Assembly (NCBI GenBank): GCA_965662725.1 | Contig: CBFIIT010000003.1 | Location: forward strand, 1 to 64,000 | DNA length: 64,000 nucleotides | Direction of reading: 5' to 3' | Source: UBA8337 sp965662725 | GTDB taxonomy: Bacteria; Pseudomonadota; Alphaproteobacteria; RS24 | Shown: positions 16,803 to 25,879 of the stretch, piece by piece | Layout of the letters: every line of letters starts with the position of its first letter | Position numbering within the stretch: the stretch's first letter is position 1 | Program-made: the position numbers and the translations under genes | The notes under the pieces: generated by a model | Databases searched by the model: none | Told to the model about the DNA's origin: nothing | What the model saw: the letters and a program-made list of their open reading frames with translations, nothing else

Positions 16803-19463
16803 ATGCTCGGTTTATCATCCATCGCTAAGCGTTTATTCGGTTCGGTCAATGACCGCAAGCTGCGCAATTATCAAGCGCGGCTGGGAAACATCAACGCTTT
16901 GGAAGCAGATTTTGAAAAGCTGGATGACGCAGCGCTGAAAGCCAAGACCGAAGAGTTTAAAAGCCGCCTCGCCAATGGCGAGACGCTGGACGATATTTTG
17001 GAAGAGGCATTTGCCGCCGTGCGCGAAGCGGCGCGACGTAGCCTCGGCCAACGCCATTATGATGTGCAAATGATCGGCGGCATGGTGTTGCATGATGGCG
17101 CCATTTCAGAAATGAAAACCGGTGAAGGTAAAACGCTGGTTGCCACTTTGCCATGCTATTTGAACGCGCTTTCCGGCACGCCTGTGCATGTGGTGACAGT
17201 GAATGATTATTTGGCGCAGCGCGATGCCGATTGGATGCGCGCCGTGCATGAAAAGCTCGGCCTGACGGTTGGCTGCATTATCCATGATATGGATGATGAA
17301 GCGCGCAAAGCCGCCTATGCGGCCGATATTACCTATGCAACGAATAATGAGCTGGGCTTTGATTATTTACGCGACAATATGAAATATGCGCGGGATGAAA
17401 TGTGCCAGCGCGGGCACGGCTTTGCTATCGTTGATGAGGTTGACAGTATTTTAATCGATGAGGCGCGCACCCCGCTGATTATTTCCGGCCCGTTGGAAGA
17501 CCGCACTGATTTATATGTCGGCATTGACAAATTAGTGCCGCATCTGACGCAAGATGATTATGAGCTGGATGAGAAAACCAAAACCGTCAATCTGTCGGAT
17601 GACGGCAATGAGCATATGGAAAAATTGCTGGTTGAAAACGGTTTCCTCGAAGAGGGCGGTTCGATTTATGACATTCAAAATGTCACCATTGTGCATCACG
17701 TCACCAATGCCTTGCGGGCGCATATATTGTTTCAAAAAGACCGCGATTATATTGTCCGCGGTGCCGGCGACGCCGGTCAGGTGATTATCATTGATGAGTT
17801 TACCGGCCGGATGATGGAAGGCCGCCGTTTTTCTGACGGGCTGCACCAAGCCTTGGAAGCGAAAGAAAACGTCGCCATTCAGCCTGAAAACCAAACGCTG
17901 GCCTCCATTACTTTTCAAAATTATTTCCGCCTTTATGAAACCCTGTCCGGCATGACCGGCACGGCTTTGACCGAAGCGGAAGAATTTATGGATATTTATG
18001 GCCTTGATGTGATCGAAATTCCGACCAATACGGATATTGCGCGGCTGGATGAAGATGATGCGATTTACCGCACAGAGGCCGAAAAAACGGCGGCGATTAT
18101 CGAATTGGTTGAAGAGTGCCAAGGCAAAAATCAACCGGTTCTCGTCGGCACAACATCGATTGACAAATCCGAAACATTGGCCGCCGCGCTGAAAGCAAAA
18201 AAGATTAAACACAATGTTTTGAATGCGCGCTATCACGAACAAGAAGCACAAATCATCGGCCAAGCCGGTGTGCCGGGCGCGGTGACCATTGCCACCAATA
18301 TGGCCGGTCGCGGCACTGATATTCAGCTGGGTGGCAATCTCGATATGCGCCTCGCGCAAGAAGCAGAAAATGATGAGAAAAAACGCGACGCCATTACCGC
18401 CGAAGTCGAAAATCTGAAACAGCAAGCTTTGGCTGCCGGCGGCCTGTGCGTTATCGGCACGGAGCGGCATGAAAGTCGCCGCATTGATAATCAATTGCGC
18501 GGCCGCTCGGGCCGTCAAGGCGACCCCGGGCGTTCATGTTTTTTCCTCAGTCTTGACGATGATTTAATGCGCATTTTCGGCACTGACCGGATGGATAGCA
18601 TGTTGCAACGTCTGGGGCTCAAAGATGGCGAAGCGATTGTTCATCCATGGATCAATAAGGCGCTGGAACGCGCGCAGCAAAAAGTCGAAGCGCGCAATTT
18701 TGATATTCGTAAAAACATTCTGAAATATGACGATGTGATGAATGATCAAAGAAAAGTGGTCTTTGAGCAGCGCCTCGAATTTATGGAATCTGAGAGTGTT
18801 GACGACACCATCACCATGATGCGCCATCAAACGATTGATGAATTGGTTGAGACGCATATTCCGCCCAAGGCCTATGCCGAGCAATGGGATATGGATGGGC
18901 TGAATGCACAAATACAAGACGTTTTTGCGCTCGACTTGCCTTTGCAGGAATGGGCAGCGGAAGAAGGCATTGCAGATGAAGAAATTGCCGAACGGCTATA
19001 TGACGCGTCCGACCGTTTCATGGCATCGCGCGCCGTAGAGCTTGGCCCGGACATTATTCGGCAAGTTGAAAAATCTATTTTGCTGCAAACGCTCGACCAG
19101 CATTGGCGCGAGCATTTGGTGACGCTGGAGCATTTGCGGCAAATTGTCGGCTTGCGCGGCATCGGCCAACGCGACCCGCTGGCTGAATTCAAGCTGGAAG
19201 CCTTTACCCTGTTTTCCGATTTGCTGACCGGTTTGCGCCAAGACGTGATTCGTTATTTAAGCCGCGTGCAAGTTGAAACCCGCCCGCCTGAATTGGAGGT
19301 TCCGCAAATGGCTGCTCCAATGTCAGCCGGTTCAGGCGATGGGCCGACGGCCACTGGCGAGGGCGCAGAGGCGGCGATTGATTTCAATAAGGTCGGACGC
19401 AACCAGCCCTGCCCATGCGGCTCAGGCAAAAAGTTTAAACATTGCCACGGCGCGGTGAGCTAA
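16803..19463 (+). CDS. secA: preprotein translocase ATPase SecA
   Basis: Motor of the Sec pathway that drives unfolded preproteins through SecYEG. Motifs seen in the 886 residues: Walker A in EMKTGEGKTLVATL, Walker B in AIVDEVDSILIDEARTPLI, helicase motif VPGAVTIATNMAGRGTDI, and the C-terminal zinc SecB-binding tail NQPCPCGSGKKFKHCHG. ATG 16803 is preceded by AAGGGG at good distance; an upstream in-frame ATG at 16770 only adds an unrelated leader. Length matches the family. Three bases of low-complexity-coding linker precede the zinc tail in this as in other alphaproteobacterial SecAs. Confidence 0.97.
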   Translation: MLGLSSIAKRLFGSVNDRKLRNYQARLGNINALEADFEKLDDAALKAKTEEFKSRLANGETLDDILEEAFAAVREAARRSLGQRHYDVQMIGGMVLHDGAISEMKTGEGKTLVATLPCYLNALSGTPVHVVTVNDYLAQRDADWMRAVHEKLGLTVGCIIHDMDDEARKAAYAADITYATNNELGFDYLRDNMKYARDEMCQRGHGFAIVDEVDSILIDEARTPLIISGPLEDRTDLYVGIDKLVPHLTQDDYELDEKTKTVNLSDDGNEHMEKLLVENGFLEEGGSIYDIQNVTIVHHVTNALRAHILFQKDRDYIVRGAGDAGQVIIIDEFTGRMMEGRRFSDGLHQALEAKENVAIQPENQTLASITFQNYFRLYETLSGMTGTALTEAEEFMDIYGLDVIEIPTNTDIARLDEDDAIYRTEAEKTAAIIELVEECQGKNQPVLVGTTSIDKSETLAAALKAKKIKHNVLNARYHEQEAQIIGQAGVPGAVTIATNMAGRGTDIQLGGNLDMRLAQEAENDEKKRDAITAEVENLKQQALAAGGLCVIGTERHESRRIDNQLRGRSGRQGDPGRSCFFLSLDDDLMRIFGTDRMDSMLQRLGLKDGEAIVHPWINKALERAQQKVEARNFDIRKNILKYDDVMNDQRKVVFEQRLEFMESESVDDTITMMRHQTIDELVETHIPPKAYAEQWDMDGLNAQIQDVFALDLPLQEWAAEEGIADEEIAERLYDASDRFMASRAVELGPDIIRQVEKSILLQTLDQHWREHLVTLEHLRQIVGLRGIGQRDPLAEFKLEAFTLFSDLLTGLRQDVIRYLSRVQVETRPPELEVPQMAAPMSAGSGDGPTATGEGAEAAIDFNKVGRNQPCPCGSGKKFKHCHGAVS

Positions 19464-19494
19464 GCCCCTTGCCAAAACTGCCCAACTGATTTTC

Positions 19495-19517
19495 ACTGTC
19501 ACCCAAAGGGAGACAGT
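19495..19517 (+). promoter_or_regulatory. hairpin with the epoxide hydrolase ribosome binding site in its loop
   Basis: ACTGTC (19495-19500) can pair with GACAGT (19512-19517), leaving an 11-base loop that holds most of the AAAGGGAG Shine-Dalgarno sequence. The hairpin ends two bases before the ATG at 19519 start region. It may modulate translation, but the stem is short. Confidence 0.35.
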
Positions 19518-19518
19518 C

Positions 19519-20703
19519 ATGAGTATCAAACCGTTCATACTTGCCATGGATGCGGCGCGCGAAGCCGACATCAAACAGCGCGTCAAAAATTATAAATGGC
19601 CACAAGAAATGCAATTAAGTGCAGGAGAAAACCCGTGGGCCTATGGCATGGACCAAGCATGGTTAAAAGATTTTTGTACCTATTGGACGGATGAATATAG
19701 CTGGCAGGCAACGCTGGATGAGCTGAATAAATTCAATCATTTCACGGCTGAGATTGACGGCATGAATATTCATTTTATTCGTGAAGACGGCTCCGGTGAC
19801 AACAAGCAGCCGCTTTTGCTGACGCATGGCTGGCCCGGTTCGATTTATGAATTTATCGATGTGATTGACCGTTTGGCGCATCCGGAAAATTATGGCGGTA
19901 AAGCCGAAGACGGGGTGACGGTGATTTGCCCGTCTCTGCCGGGCTATGGTTTTTCTGACGCGCCGAAACGCCCGATCGGCGCGCTGACCGCCGCCGCCAT
20001 GTGGAACAAGCTAATGGTCGAAGAGTTGGGCTTTCAAAATTATATCGCGCAAGGCGGCGATTGGGGCAGCGTTGTAACCTCGCTTATCGGCCTGCATCAC
20101 GGCGTCGATAAGGGCCCTGATATAGGAAAAGGCTGCACCGCCATTCACATTAATATGTATGGCTTGCAAAGCAATGCCACGCCGGAAAATGAAGAAGAGC
20201 AAAAATGGATGGAAAAAACATTGGCGGCCATGCAAGCCGAAAGCGCCTATTTGCAATTGCAGATGACCAAACCGCAAACGCTGGCCTATGCGATGGCTGA
20301 AAGTCCGGTTGGCGCAGCGGCGTGGATATTGGAAAAATTTTATAGCTGGAGCGATTTGCCGGAAACCAATGGCCGACCGGATTTACTGGCGCGCTATTCG
20401 CGCCATGCCTTGGCCTCCAACTTAATGATTTATCTGATGACCGACAGCTTCATGTCAGCGATTTGGTTTTATCGCGGCTATATGGAAGAAATGCCGCATA
20501 TTCCGCCCGGTGAAAAAATTGAAGTGCCGGTTGGCATCGGCAAGTTTCAAGATACTTATTTGGACTTTCCGCCGCGCCGTATGATGGAAGAGAGCTTTAA
20601 TGTTACCCATTGGGCTACTTTTCCCGATGCCGGGCATTTTGCCGGTATGGAAAATCCGGCGCAATTTGCCGATGCGGTGCATGATTTTTTGCGCAGCCTC
20701 TGA
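19519..20703 (+). CDS. epoxide hydrolase, alpha/beta-hydrolase fold
   Basis: A 394-residue enzyme of the microsomal/juvenile-hormone epoxide hydrolase type. An N-terminal EHN domain (about 3-110) is followed by the hydrolase core with the oxyanion motif HGWPGS, the nucleophile aspartate in QGGDWGS and the general-base histidine in FPDAGHFAGMENP. The substrate is unknown; such enzymes open epoxides from lipids or xenobiotics to diols. It starts 55 bases after secA behind a strong AAAGGGAG, and may be carried on the secA transcript. It is functionally unrelated to secA and may be a lineage-specific insertion. Confidence 0.85.
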   Translation: MSIKPFILAMDAAREADIKQRVKNYKWPQEMQLSAGENPWAYGMDQAWLKDFCTYWTDEYSWQATLDELNKFNHFTAEIDGMNIHFIREDGSGDNKQPLLLTHGWPGSIYEFIDVIDRLAHPENYGGKAEDGVTVICPSLPGYGFSDAPKRPIGALTAAAMWNKLMVEELGFQNYIAQGGDWGSVVTSLIGLHHGVDKGPDIGKGCTAIHINMYGLQSNATPENEEEQKWMEKTLAAMQAESAYLQLQMTKPQTLAYAMAESPVGAAAWILEKFYSWSDLPETNGRPDLLARYSRHALASNLMIYLMTDSFMSAIWFYRGYMEEMPHIPPGEKIEVPVGIGKFQDTYLDFPPRRMMEESFNVTHWATFPDAGHFAGMENPAQFADAVHDFLRSL

Positions 20704-20722
20704 GCTTTAGCGATGCTTTGAG

Positions 20723-20763
20723 CAACGGCTCTTAATCAGGCAACGGCTCTTAATCAGGCAACG
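20723..20763. repeat. 18-bp tandem duplication at the 3' end of accA
   Basis: Two perfect head-to-tail 18-base copies (20723-20740 and 20741-20758) are followed by the first five bases of a third. The second copy contains the accA stop codon. The first lies in the short gap between the convergent epoxide hydrolase and accA genes. Replication slippage is the simple explanation. Confidence 0.85.
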
Positions 20764-21713
20764 CCTTTGCGCCCCATATCGAGGAATTTCTGCCGCCGCG
20801 CTTTGCGCAGCTCATCCGATGATTGACCGGCCATTTGCGCCAATTCTTCCGCCACTACGAGGCCGACATCGGCCATGGTTTTTGTGCGGTCACGATGCGC
20901 GCCGCCCACCGGCTCAGTTAAAATCCGGTCAATAACACCCAGCTTCTGCAAATCCTGCGCCGTGACTTTCAACGCTTCGGCCGCCAAATTGGCCTGCTCG
21001 GAAGAACGCCATAATATCGACGCGCAAGCTTCCGGCGAGGCGACCGTATAAATTGAATGTTCGAGCATTAAAATGCGGCTTGCCGTGGCCAAGGCCAGCG
21101 CCCCACCGGAGCCGCCTTCACCGATGATAAGCGAAACAAACGGCACACCCAATTGCAGGCATTTATCAGTGCAACGCGCAATCGCCTCAGACTGGCCGCG
21201 CTCTTCCGCGCCAATGCCCGGATATGCCCCGGCCGTATCAACCAAAGTAACGACGGGCAGGCCGAAACGCTCGGCCATATCCATCACCCTTATGGCTTTT
21301 CGGTAGCCTTCAGGCCGCGCCATGCCGAAATTATGTTTCAAACGGGCTTGCGTATCAGAGCCCTTTTCATGTCCCAAAATCGCCACGCGCTGGCCTTGCC
21401 AGCGGCCAAGACCGGCAATGATTGCATGGTCTTCCGAATACAAACGGTCGCCGGCCAAAGGGGTGAAGTCTTCAACCAGCGTTTCAATATAATCCATGCA
21501 ATGCGGACGGTTTGGATGTCGCGCCACTTGCGTTTTCTGCCATGGGTCGAGATTTTTATATAATTTCTTAATCTGGTCGCTGACCTTGCCTTCCAGCTTG
21601 TTGATCTCTTCGACCAAATCAACGCCTTCCGAGCCGCCGACATCGCGCAATTCGCGGATTTGTCCTTCCAGCGCCGCAATCGGTTTTTCAAATTCCAAAT
21701 AAGTCTGGGTCAT
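20754..21713 (-). CDS. accA: acetyl-CoA carboxylase, carboxyltransferase subunit alpha
   Basis: Half of the carboxyltransferase that makes malonyl-CoA for fatty acid synthesis, acting with AccD, which is not in this window. The 319 residues start with the family-typical TYLEFEKPIAALEGQIREL. They include DPWQKTQVARHPNRPHCMDY, VTLVDTAGAYPGIGAEERGQ and LIIGEGGSGGALALA. Length matches. The stop codon sits inside an 18-bp tandem duplication. xerD ends 52 bases upstream on the same strand, so both may share a transcript. Confidence 0.96.
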   Translation of the reverse strand: MTQTYLEFEKPIAALEGQIRELRDVGGSEGVDLVEEINKLEGKVSDQIKKLYKNLDPWQKTQVARHPNRPHCMDYIETLVEDFTPLAGDRLYSEDHAIIAGLGRWQGQRVAILGHEKGSDTQARLKHNFGMARPEGYRKAIRVMDMAERFGLPVVTLVDTAGAYPGIGAEERGQSEAIARCTDKCLQLGVPFVSLIIGEGGSGGALALATASRILMLEHSIYTVASPEACASILWRSSEQANLAAEALKVTAQDLQKLGVIDRILTEPVGGAHRDRTKTMADVGLVVAEELAQMAGQSSDELRKARRQKFLDMGRKGVA

Positions 21714-21765
21714 TTTGTTCCCCTATCCGGTGAAATTAGGCCGCTTCTTACCAATTTGGCAAGTG

Positions 21766-22686
21766 TTAGGATTTATCGCTCTCAGCTTTCGATAAAGGAT
21801 GGCTTTCAACCAGCAATTGCTTTTTCCGCTCTTCCAATACATGCGTATAAATTTGCGTTGTCGAAATATCGGCATGCCCCAGCATTTGCTGCACGGCGCG
21901 CAAATCAGCGCCGTTTTCCACCAAATGCGTTGCAAAGGCATGCCGCACCACATGCGGCGATATGCGAGCCGGCGATAAGCCCGACTGCACTGCCAATTGT
22001 TCCAGAATTTGTGCAAAACGCTGGCGGCTTAAATGGCCGGTTTTGCCGCGAGCGGGAAATAAATGACTAGCCTTATCATCAAGCACACCGCGCCAATTGA
22101 CCAAAGCCTGTTTGGCCGGCTCCGATAAGGGCACCATGCGCTCGCGCCCGCCCTTGCCGCGCACCATCAGCACCCGCGCATCGCTTTCAGCCGCGCGCGC
22201 CGGTAAACTGACCAATTCCGATACCCGTAACCCCGTCGCATACAGTACTTCAATCAAACAAATGGCACGCAAGCGGTCATGGCGCTGTTTATCGCTATTT
22301 TGCGGCAGCGCATAAGCCGCCGCAATCAGCCCCTCAGTTTCAGCAACCGATAATAATTTCGGTAAAGGCCGTTGCGCTTTCGGGCGGCGCAATTTATCCG
22401 CCGGATTATCTTTACGCAGCGCCTCAGCTTGCAGGAATTTGTAAAAATGTTTGATGCTGGATAAATGCCGCGCCGCTGTTGAAGCAGCCATGCCGCGCTT
22501 GTTTAAATCGCTCATATAAGCGTCCAAATCAGCGCTCTCGGCGGTCTCCAAATCGGTTTTGCGCTTGGCCAGAAAGCCCGTAAGGTTTGTTAAATCACGT
22601 TGATACGCGGCCAAAGTATGCGCACTGGCGCCGCGCTCAGCCGCCATCATATCGAGAAATAAATCCAGCCGGTCGCCGGACTGCAT
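21766..22686 (-). CDS. xerD: tyrosine recombinase XerD
   Basis: Resolves chromosome dimers at dif with XerC, under FtsK control. The 306-residue protein has the SAM-like N-terminal core-binding domain (about 5-95). The catalytic set follows: Arg in YATGLRVSELVSLP, His-x-x-Arg in SPHVVRHAFATHL, His in LGHADISTTQIYTH and the nucleophile Tyr in the same motif. Core synteny upstream of accA and family length argue for housekeeping XerD rather than a phage integrase. Its ATG shares one base with the stop of the upstream 767-residue gene (TGATG). Confidence 0.92.
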   Translation of the reverse strand: MQSGDRLDLFLDMMAAERGASAHTLAAYQRDLTNLTGFLAKRKTDLETAESADLDAYMSDLNKRGMAASTAARHLSSIKHFYKFLQAEALRKDNPADKLRRPKAQRPLPKLLSVAETEGLIAAAYALPQNSDKQRHDRLRAICLIEVLYATGLRVSELVSLPARAAESDARVLMVRGKGGRERMVPLSEPAKQALVNWRGVLDDKASHLFPARGKTGHLSRQRFAQILEQLAVQSGLSPARISPHVVRHAFATHLVENGADLRAVQQMLGHADISTTQIYTHVLEERKKQLLVESHPLSKAESDKS

Positions 22687-24989
22687 CAGCGCACCTCGGC
22701 CAAGCGGCGGGTCGGCAAGGCCAAGCTTTGGGGGGCCACGACACTGAGCCGCGCCGCCGCATGATATAAAATTTCTGCGCCGATTTCTTCAGCCACTGTT
22801 TCCAAACCGGCGCGGCGCAAATAAGAGAGAAGCGCGATAATATCCTGCTCGCTCATCGCATCCGCCTCGATAGCGGCATAATCAGCAATGAAGCCGAGCA
22901 ATAAATCGCCGATCCATTTATTATCGGCCAGCTTAGTGAACCGGCGGTCGGCTGTATCGGCTGCGCCTTCAAGCGCTATTGCAGCCGGTTGAAAGCTTTC
23001 CGCCACCTCAAAGCCCAACCCTTGATAGACCGCCAATTCGCGATTTAGGTAACGCTGCAATGCTGCACCGGCGCGCTCATATTGCGCTTCAAAAGCCTGC
23101 CAATCGGCAATCGGGTGGGGCCGCGTATCCGCCGGTGCCAGATTTTCTGCATCCGGCAATGCGGCCAAGCCGTCATTGACTTGTAAGGGCTGTGTTTCCA
23201 AATCCGGAGTGTTCAAAACCGGTATTTGCAAATCGGGCGTTTCGAGTCCGGCCAGCAAATCACCCAATGGGTCAACTGTCGGTGAATTTATCAGCCGATA
23301 AGACAGCAAACGCTCAGAGACACTTCGCAATGGCGTTTCACCCTGCACCGCCGCCGCACCGGCCGGGCCGGACAAACTTTGCGGCATAATATCAGCACCA
23401 ATATCGGCACTGAGGGCGAGATAAGCGGGTAATAAAACCGCGCGGTCGCTATTTGCCAATATTGGCGCGGCCAAAGCGCCGGAAGCGGCTGCCAGCGTGT
23501 CTGTTGACGACGCTTCAAACGGTATCGCCACCGCTTCATCCAATGCAAGGGACGGCGCATCGGCTGCGCTTGAACTGTCCAAAACATTGGCCAATGCTTT
23601 CAAGCGGTCTTCCAAAACCTCAACCATATCCAACCACAGCCCGCGCTCTTGCGCCTCGCGCAGTGCATCAGCCAGCGCCATGGGCCGGTCTTCCGGTGAC
23701 GCCATATCGACCTTTAAAAGGGCATCAGCCAAAAACACGCCATCAGGCGCGCTTGCCAGCAATATGGTTTGCGCAAGGGGGGGCGTATTCCCCTCAGTCG
23801 CGGAAGCGCTAATCGGCGCTGATTGAAACGCCGATAAATCAGCCAGCTGGCTCATTTGTGAAAACCGTTCAGCCGACAAGCTATCCGCCCGCATCGCCAA
23901 ATGCGCCGCGCCCAATTGCGTGGCTGTCGGTTGCGCATAATCTTGCGCCAGCGTCGCCATAAAATAAGGCGGCAATTTATCCAATGAGACGGAGAGACCG
24001 CGTCCGGCCAATTGCAGCAATGCCAATTGCATTGGCGTCACTTCGCTGGGCACGACCAATGGCGGCTCTTGATCGGCTTTTTTTGCCGCATCGACTTGCG
24101 CTTGCGTACCGAACACAGGCTGCGCTTGTGCCGACATTAAAAAAGCCAATTCCCGGAAAAACCGATCTTCGCCCAGCGTTTTCTCATTTAATTCGAGCGT
24201 CAATCCGGCCTTTTCAAATTCGCCGGCCCGCAATTGGCAATAAACCAAAAGCTGCATGAAAAAAGGCAATGTATCGCCATGCCCTCTGGTGCTGCGCGAT
24301 GGCGGCGACATGGCACAAGCGGCGGCGCCATCCCCGCCCCCCAAATTAGCCAGTACAACCGCGCGCGCAGCATAGGCATCTTGCGCCGCGCCGCCGGTCA
24401 GAGTTTCCAATTGCAACACCGAAGCGGTGTCACCTAAAACCAAAAACCGGTTTAACCGCGCTGCATACCAGCTTGTCCCATCAACCGTGCCGACCGGCGC
24501 GGCCGTGGTGCTGCGATAAAGCGTCAGCTCCGCATCGCGTAAAGCGGCTATTTTTATCCGCTCCGGCAGGCGCGCCATTTGTCCGGTAATAAAGGCCAAT
24601 CTTGCACCGCGCCATAAATCTGAGCCGAAACCGCTTTCCAGACCGATAGGCGCATCTTGCAAAGCGCCCAATTGGCCGACTTGAACGATTTCACCGGTCG
24701 AGCCGGGAGCAGCCGCAACCGCCCTTACCGCGCGTTTTGATTGCCGCGCTGCCACTCGCGGCGCCAATTTTTGAGACGCTTTCGGCGCGATAGGGGCTGC
24801 GCCCAACGCGCTTTGCATCACCGGCGGCACAATATTCAGCGGCGCGCGCATGGCGCCCGAGCGACCGCTATCATCCGGCTCAAATGCCTCTTGTGCCAAT
24901 GTTTGAGGTGCCGCCAGAACCAAAATAGCGGCCACAGGCGCGGCAACTAGCGCAGCGATAAAAAAGCAACGGGAAACAGCAAAGGTCAT
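22686..24989 (-). CDS. unrecognised large exported protein
   Basis: I do not recognise this 767-residue protein. It begins with a clear signal peptide (core FFIAALVAAPVAAILVLAAP, likely cut after QTLA). The mature part is very rich in Ala, Leu, Asp and Glu, predicted mostly helical. A possible helical-repeat region contains FFMQLLVYCQLRAGEFEKAG. A middle stretch is richer in Ser, Pro and Asp, and the C-terminal region has DIIALLSYLRRAGLETVAEEIG. I see no catalytic motif. I chose ATG 24989 over an extension to 25091, because the upstream part is occupied by a small gene in another frame. It is translationally coupled to xerD. A periplasmic scaffold is conceivable, but that is a guess. Confidence 0.75.
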   Translation of the reverse strand: MTFAVSRCFFIAALVAAPVAAILVLAAPQTLAQEAFEPDDSGRSGAMRAPLNIVPPVMQSALGAAPIAPKASQKLAPRVAARQSKRAVRAVAAAPGSTGEIVQVGQLGALQDAPIGLESGFGSDLWRGARLAFITGQMARLPERIKIAALRDAELTLYRSTTAAPVGTVDGTSWYAARLNRFLVLGDTASVLQLETLTGGAAQDAYAARAVVLANLGGGDGAAACAMSPPSRSTRGHGDTLPFFMQLLVYCQLRAGEFEKAGLTLELNEKTLGEDRFFRELAFLMSAQAQPVFGTQAQVDAAKKADQEPPLVVPSEVTPMQLALLQLAGRGLSVSLDKLPPYFMATLAQDYAQPTATQLGAAHLAMRADSLSAERFSQMSQLADLSAFQSAPISASATEGNTPPLAQTILLASAPDGVFLADALLKVDMASPEDRPMALADALREAQERGLWLDMVEVLEDRLKALANVLDSSSAADAPSLALDEAVAIPFEASSTDTLAAASGALAAPILANSDRAVLLPAYLALSADIGADIMPQSLSGPAGAAAVQGETPLRSVSERLLSYRLINSPTVDPLGDLLAGLETPDLQIPVLNTPDLETQPLQVNDGLAALPDAENLAPADTRPHPIADWQAFEAQYERAGAALQRYLNRELAVYQGLGFEVAESFQPAAIALEGAADTADRRFTKLADNKWIGDLLLGFIADYAAIEADAMSEQDIIALLSYLRRAGLETVAEEIGAEILYHAAARLSVVAPQSLALPTRRLAEVR

Positions 24990-25002
24990 GACGCGCAATC
25001 GG

Positions 25003-25140
25003 TCAGTTTTCAAAGCGGCTATTGTCCAAAACATCAACCGCTGTTTGGCGCGGCGGTTCAACCGCGCGCGACAGGAAAATAATACCGCCAATCACCAAAG
25101 CCAGGCCAAGAACGACCAAAGCCGATTGTTTCGATCCCAT
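25003..25140 (-). CDS. 45-residue single-pass membrane protein
   Basis: A small gene with a strong AAGAGGAG ribosome binding site seven bases before ATG 25140. It encodes a 45-residue peptide starting MGSKQSALVVLGLALVIGG, with one hydrophobic helix (about 7-23) and a short polar tail ending NSRFEN. It ends 13 bases before the start of the 767-residue exported protein, so the two are probably one transcript leading into xerD. I know no family for it. The strong Shine-Dalgarno, sensible topology and position argue that it is real. Confidence 0.7.
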   Translation of the reverse strand: MGSKQSALVVLGLALVIGGIIFLSRAVEPPRQTAVDVLDNSRFEN

Positions 25141-25279
25141 GAGCGGGCTCCTCTTCTTCGATTCTTGGCTTACTATAGCATTAAGGCAGTATCGGGGCAG
25201 CCCTCGCTTATCGCCCGATATATAAGCCAGCGTCTAAACCAAGCGACTGGACTTAAACACTTAGGTGATTTACCACAAA

Positions 25280-25843
25280 ATGACCATGACCGAAATATCA
25301 CCCGCCTTACGTGACAGCTTAGAGAAAACCCCAATTGTGCTGCTGGGCATGATGGGGGCCGGCAAATCGGCCTTGGGGGTAAGGCTGGCCGCTGCTCTAC
25401 AAATCCCGTTTTTAGATGCGGATAGCGAAATAGAAAAAGCCGCCACAATGAGCATTGCCGATATTTTTGAAAAACACGGCGAAGCGGCATTTCGCGATGG
25501 CGAGCGACGCGTCGTTAAGCGGCTTTTGGATGATGCGCCTTTAGTGTTGGCCTTGGGCGGCGGGGCTTTCATCAATGATGAAACCCGCGCTTTGGTCAAG
25601 CAAAAAGCCTTGTCCATATGGCTTGATGTGCCGGTGGATGAGCTGGTCGTGCGGGTCAAGAAAAAGCCCGGCAAACGGCCTTTACTTATCGGCCAAGATA
25701 TCGAGGCGAAGCTCAACGCGCTTATGGCCGATCGCGGGCCGATTTATGCCGAGGCCGATTTAACGGTCAATGTCGGCGGCGGCAGTCATGAAGAAGCGAT
25801 TGCCGCCTTACTGTCGGCAATGGAAAACCATCTTGGCGGGTGA
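25280..25843 (+). CDS. aroK: shikimate kinase
   Basis: Phosphorylates shikimate on the route to chorismate and aromatic amino acids. The 187 residues carry Walker A in VLLGMMGAGKSALG, the shikimate-binding DADSEIEKAA and AAFRDGERR regions, and LALGGGAFI. ATG 25280 (or 25286) is favoured. A GTG at 25265 would add five residues, and an AGGTGA lies about a dozen bases upstream of 25280. It is followed by aroB 36 bases on. It is divergent from the small membrane-protein gene across a 139-base region with no clear promoter boxes. Confidence 0.93.
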   Translation: MTMTEISPALRDSLEKTPIVLLGMMGAGKSALGVRLAAALQIPFLDADSEIEKAATMSIADIFEKHGEAAFRDGERRVVKRLLDDAPLVLALGGGAFINDETRALVKQKALSIWLDVPVDELVVRVKKKPGKRPLLIGQDIEAKLNALMADRGPIYAEADLTVNVGGGSHEEAIAALLSAMENHLGG

Positions 25844-25879
25844 CTGGACAAATCCGTTGCATTTCTCTAAAGGCAAATT

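Noticed and set aside
21766..22686. Tyrosine recombinase as sign of a prophage or integrative element
   Set aside because: Family motifs and its place between accA and core genes indicate housekeeping XerD; no phage genes or att-like direct repeats were noticed.
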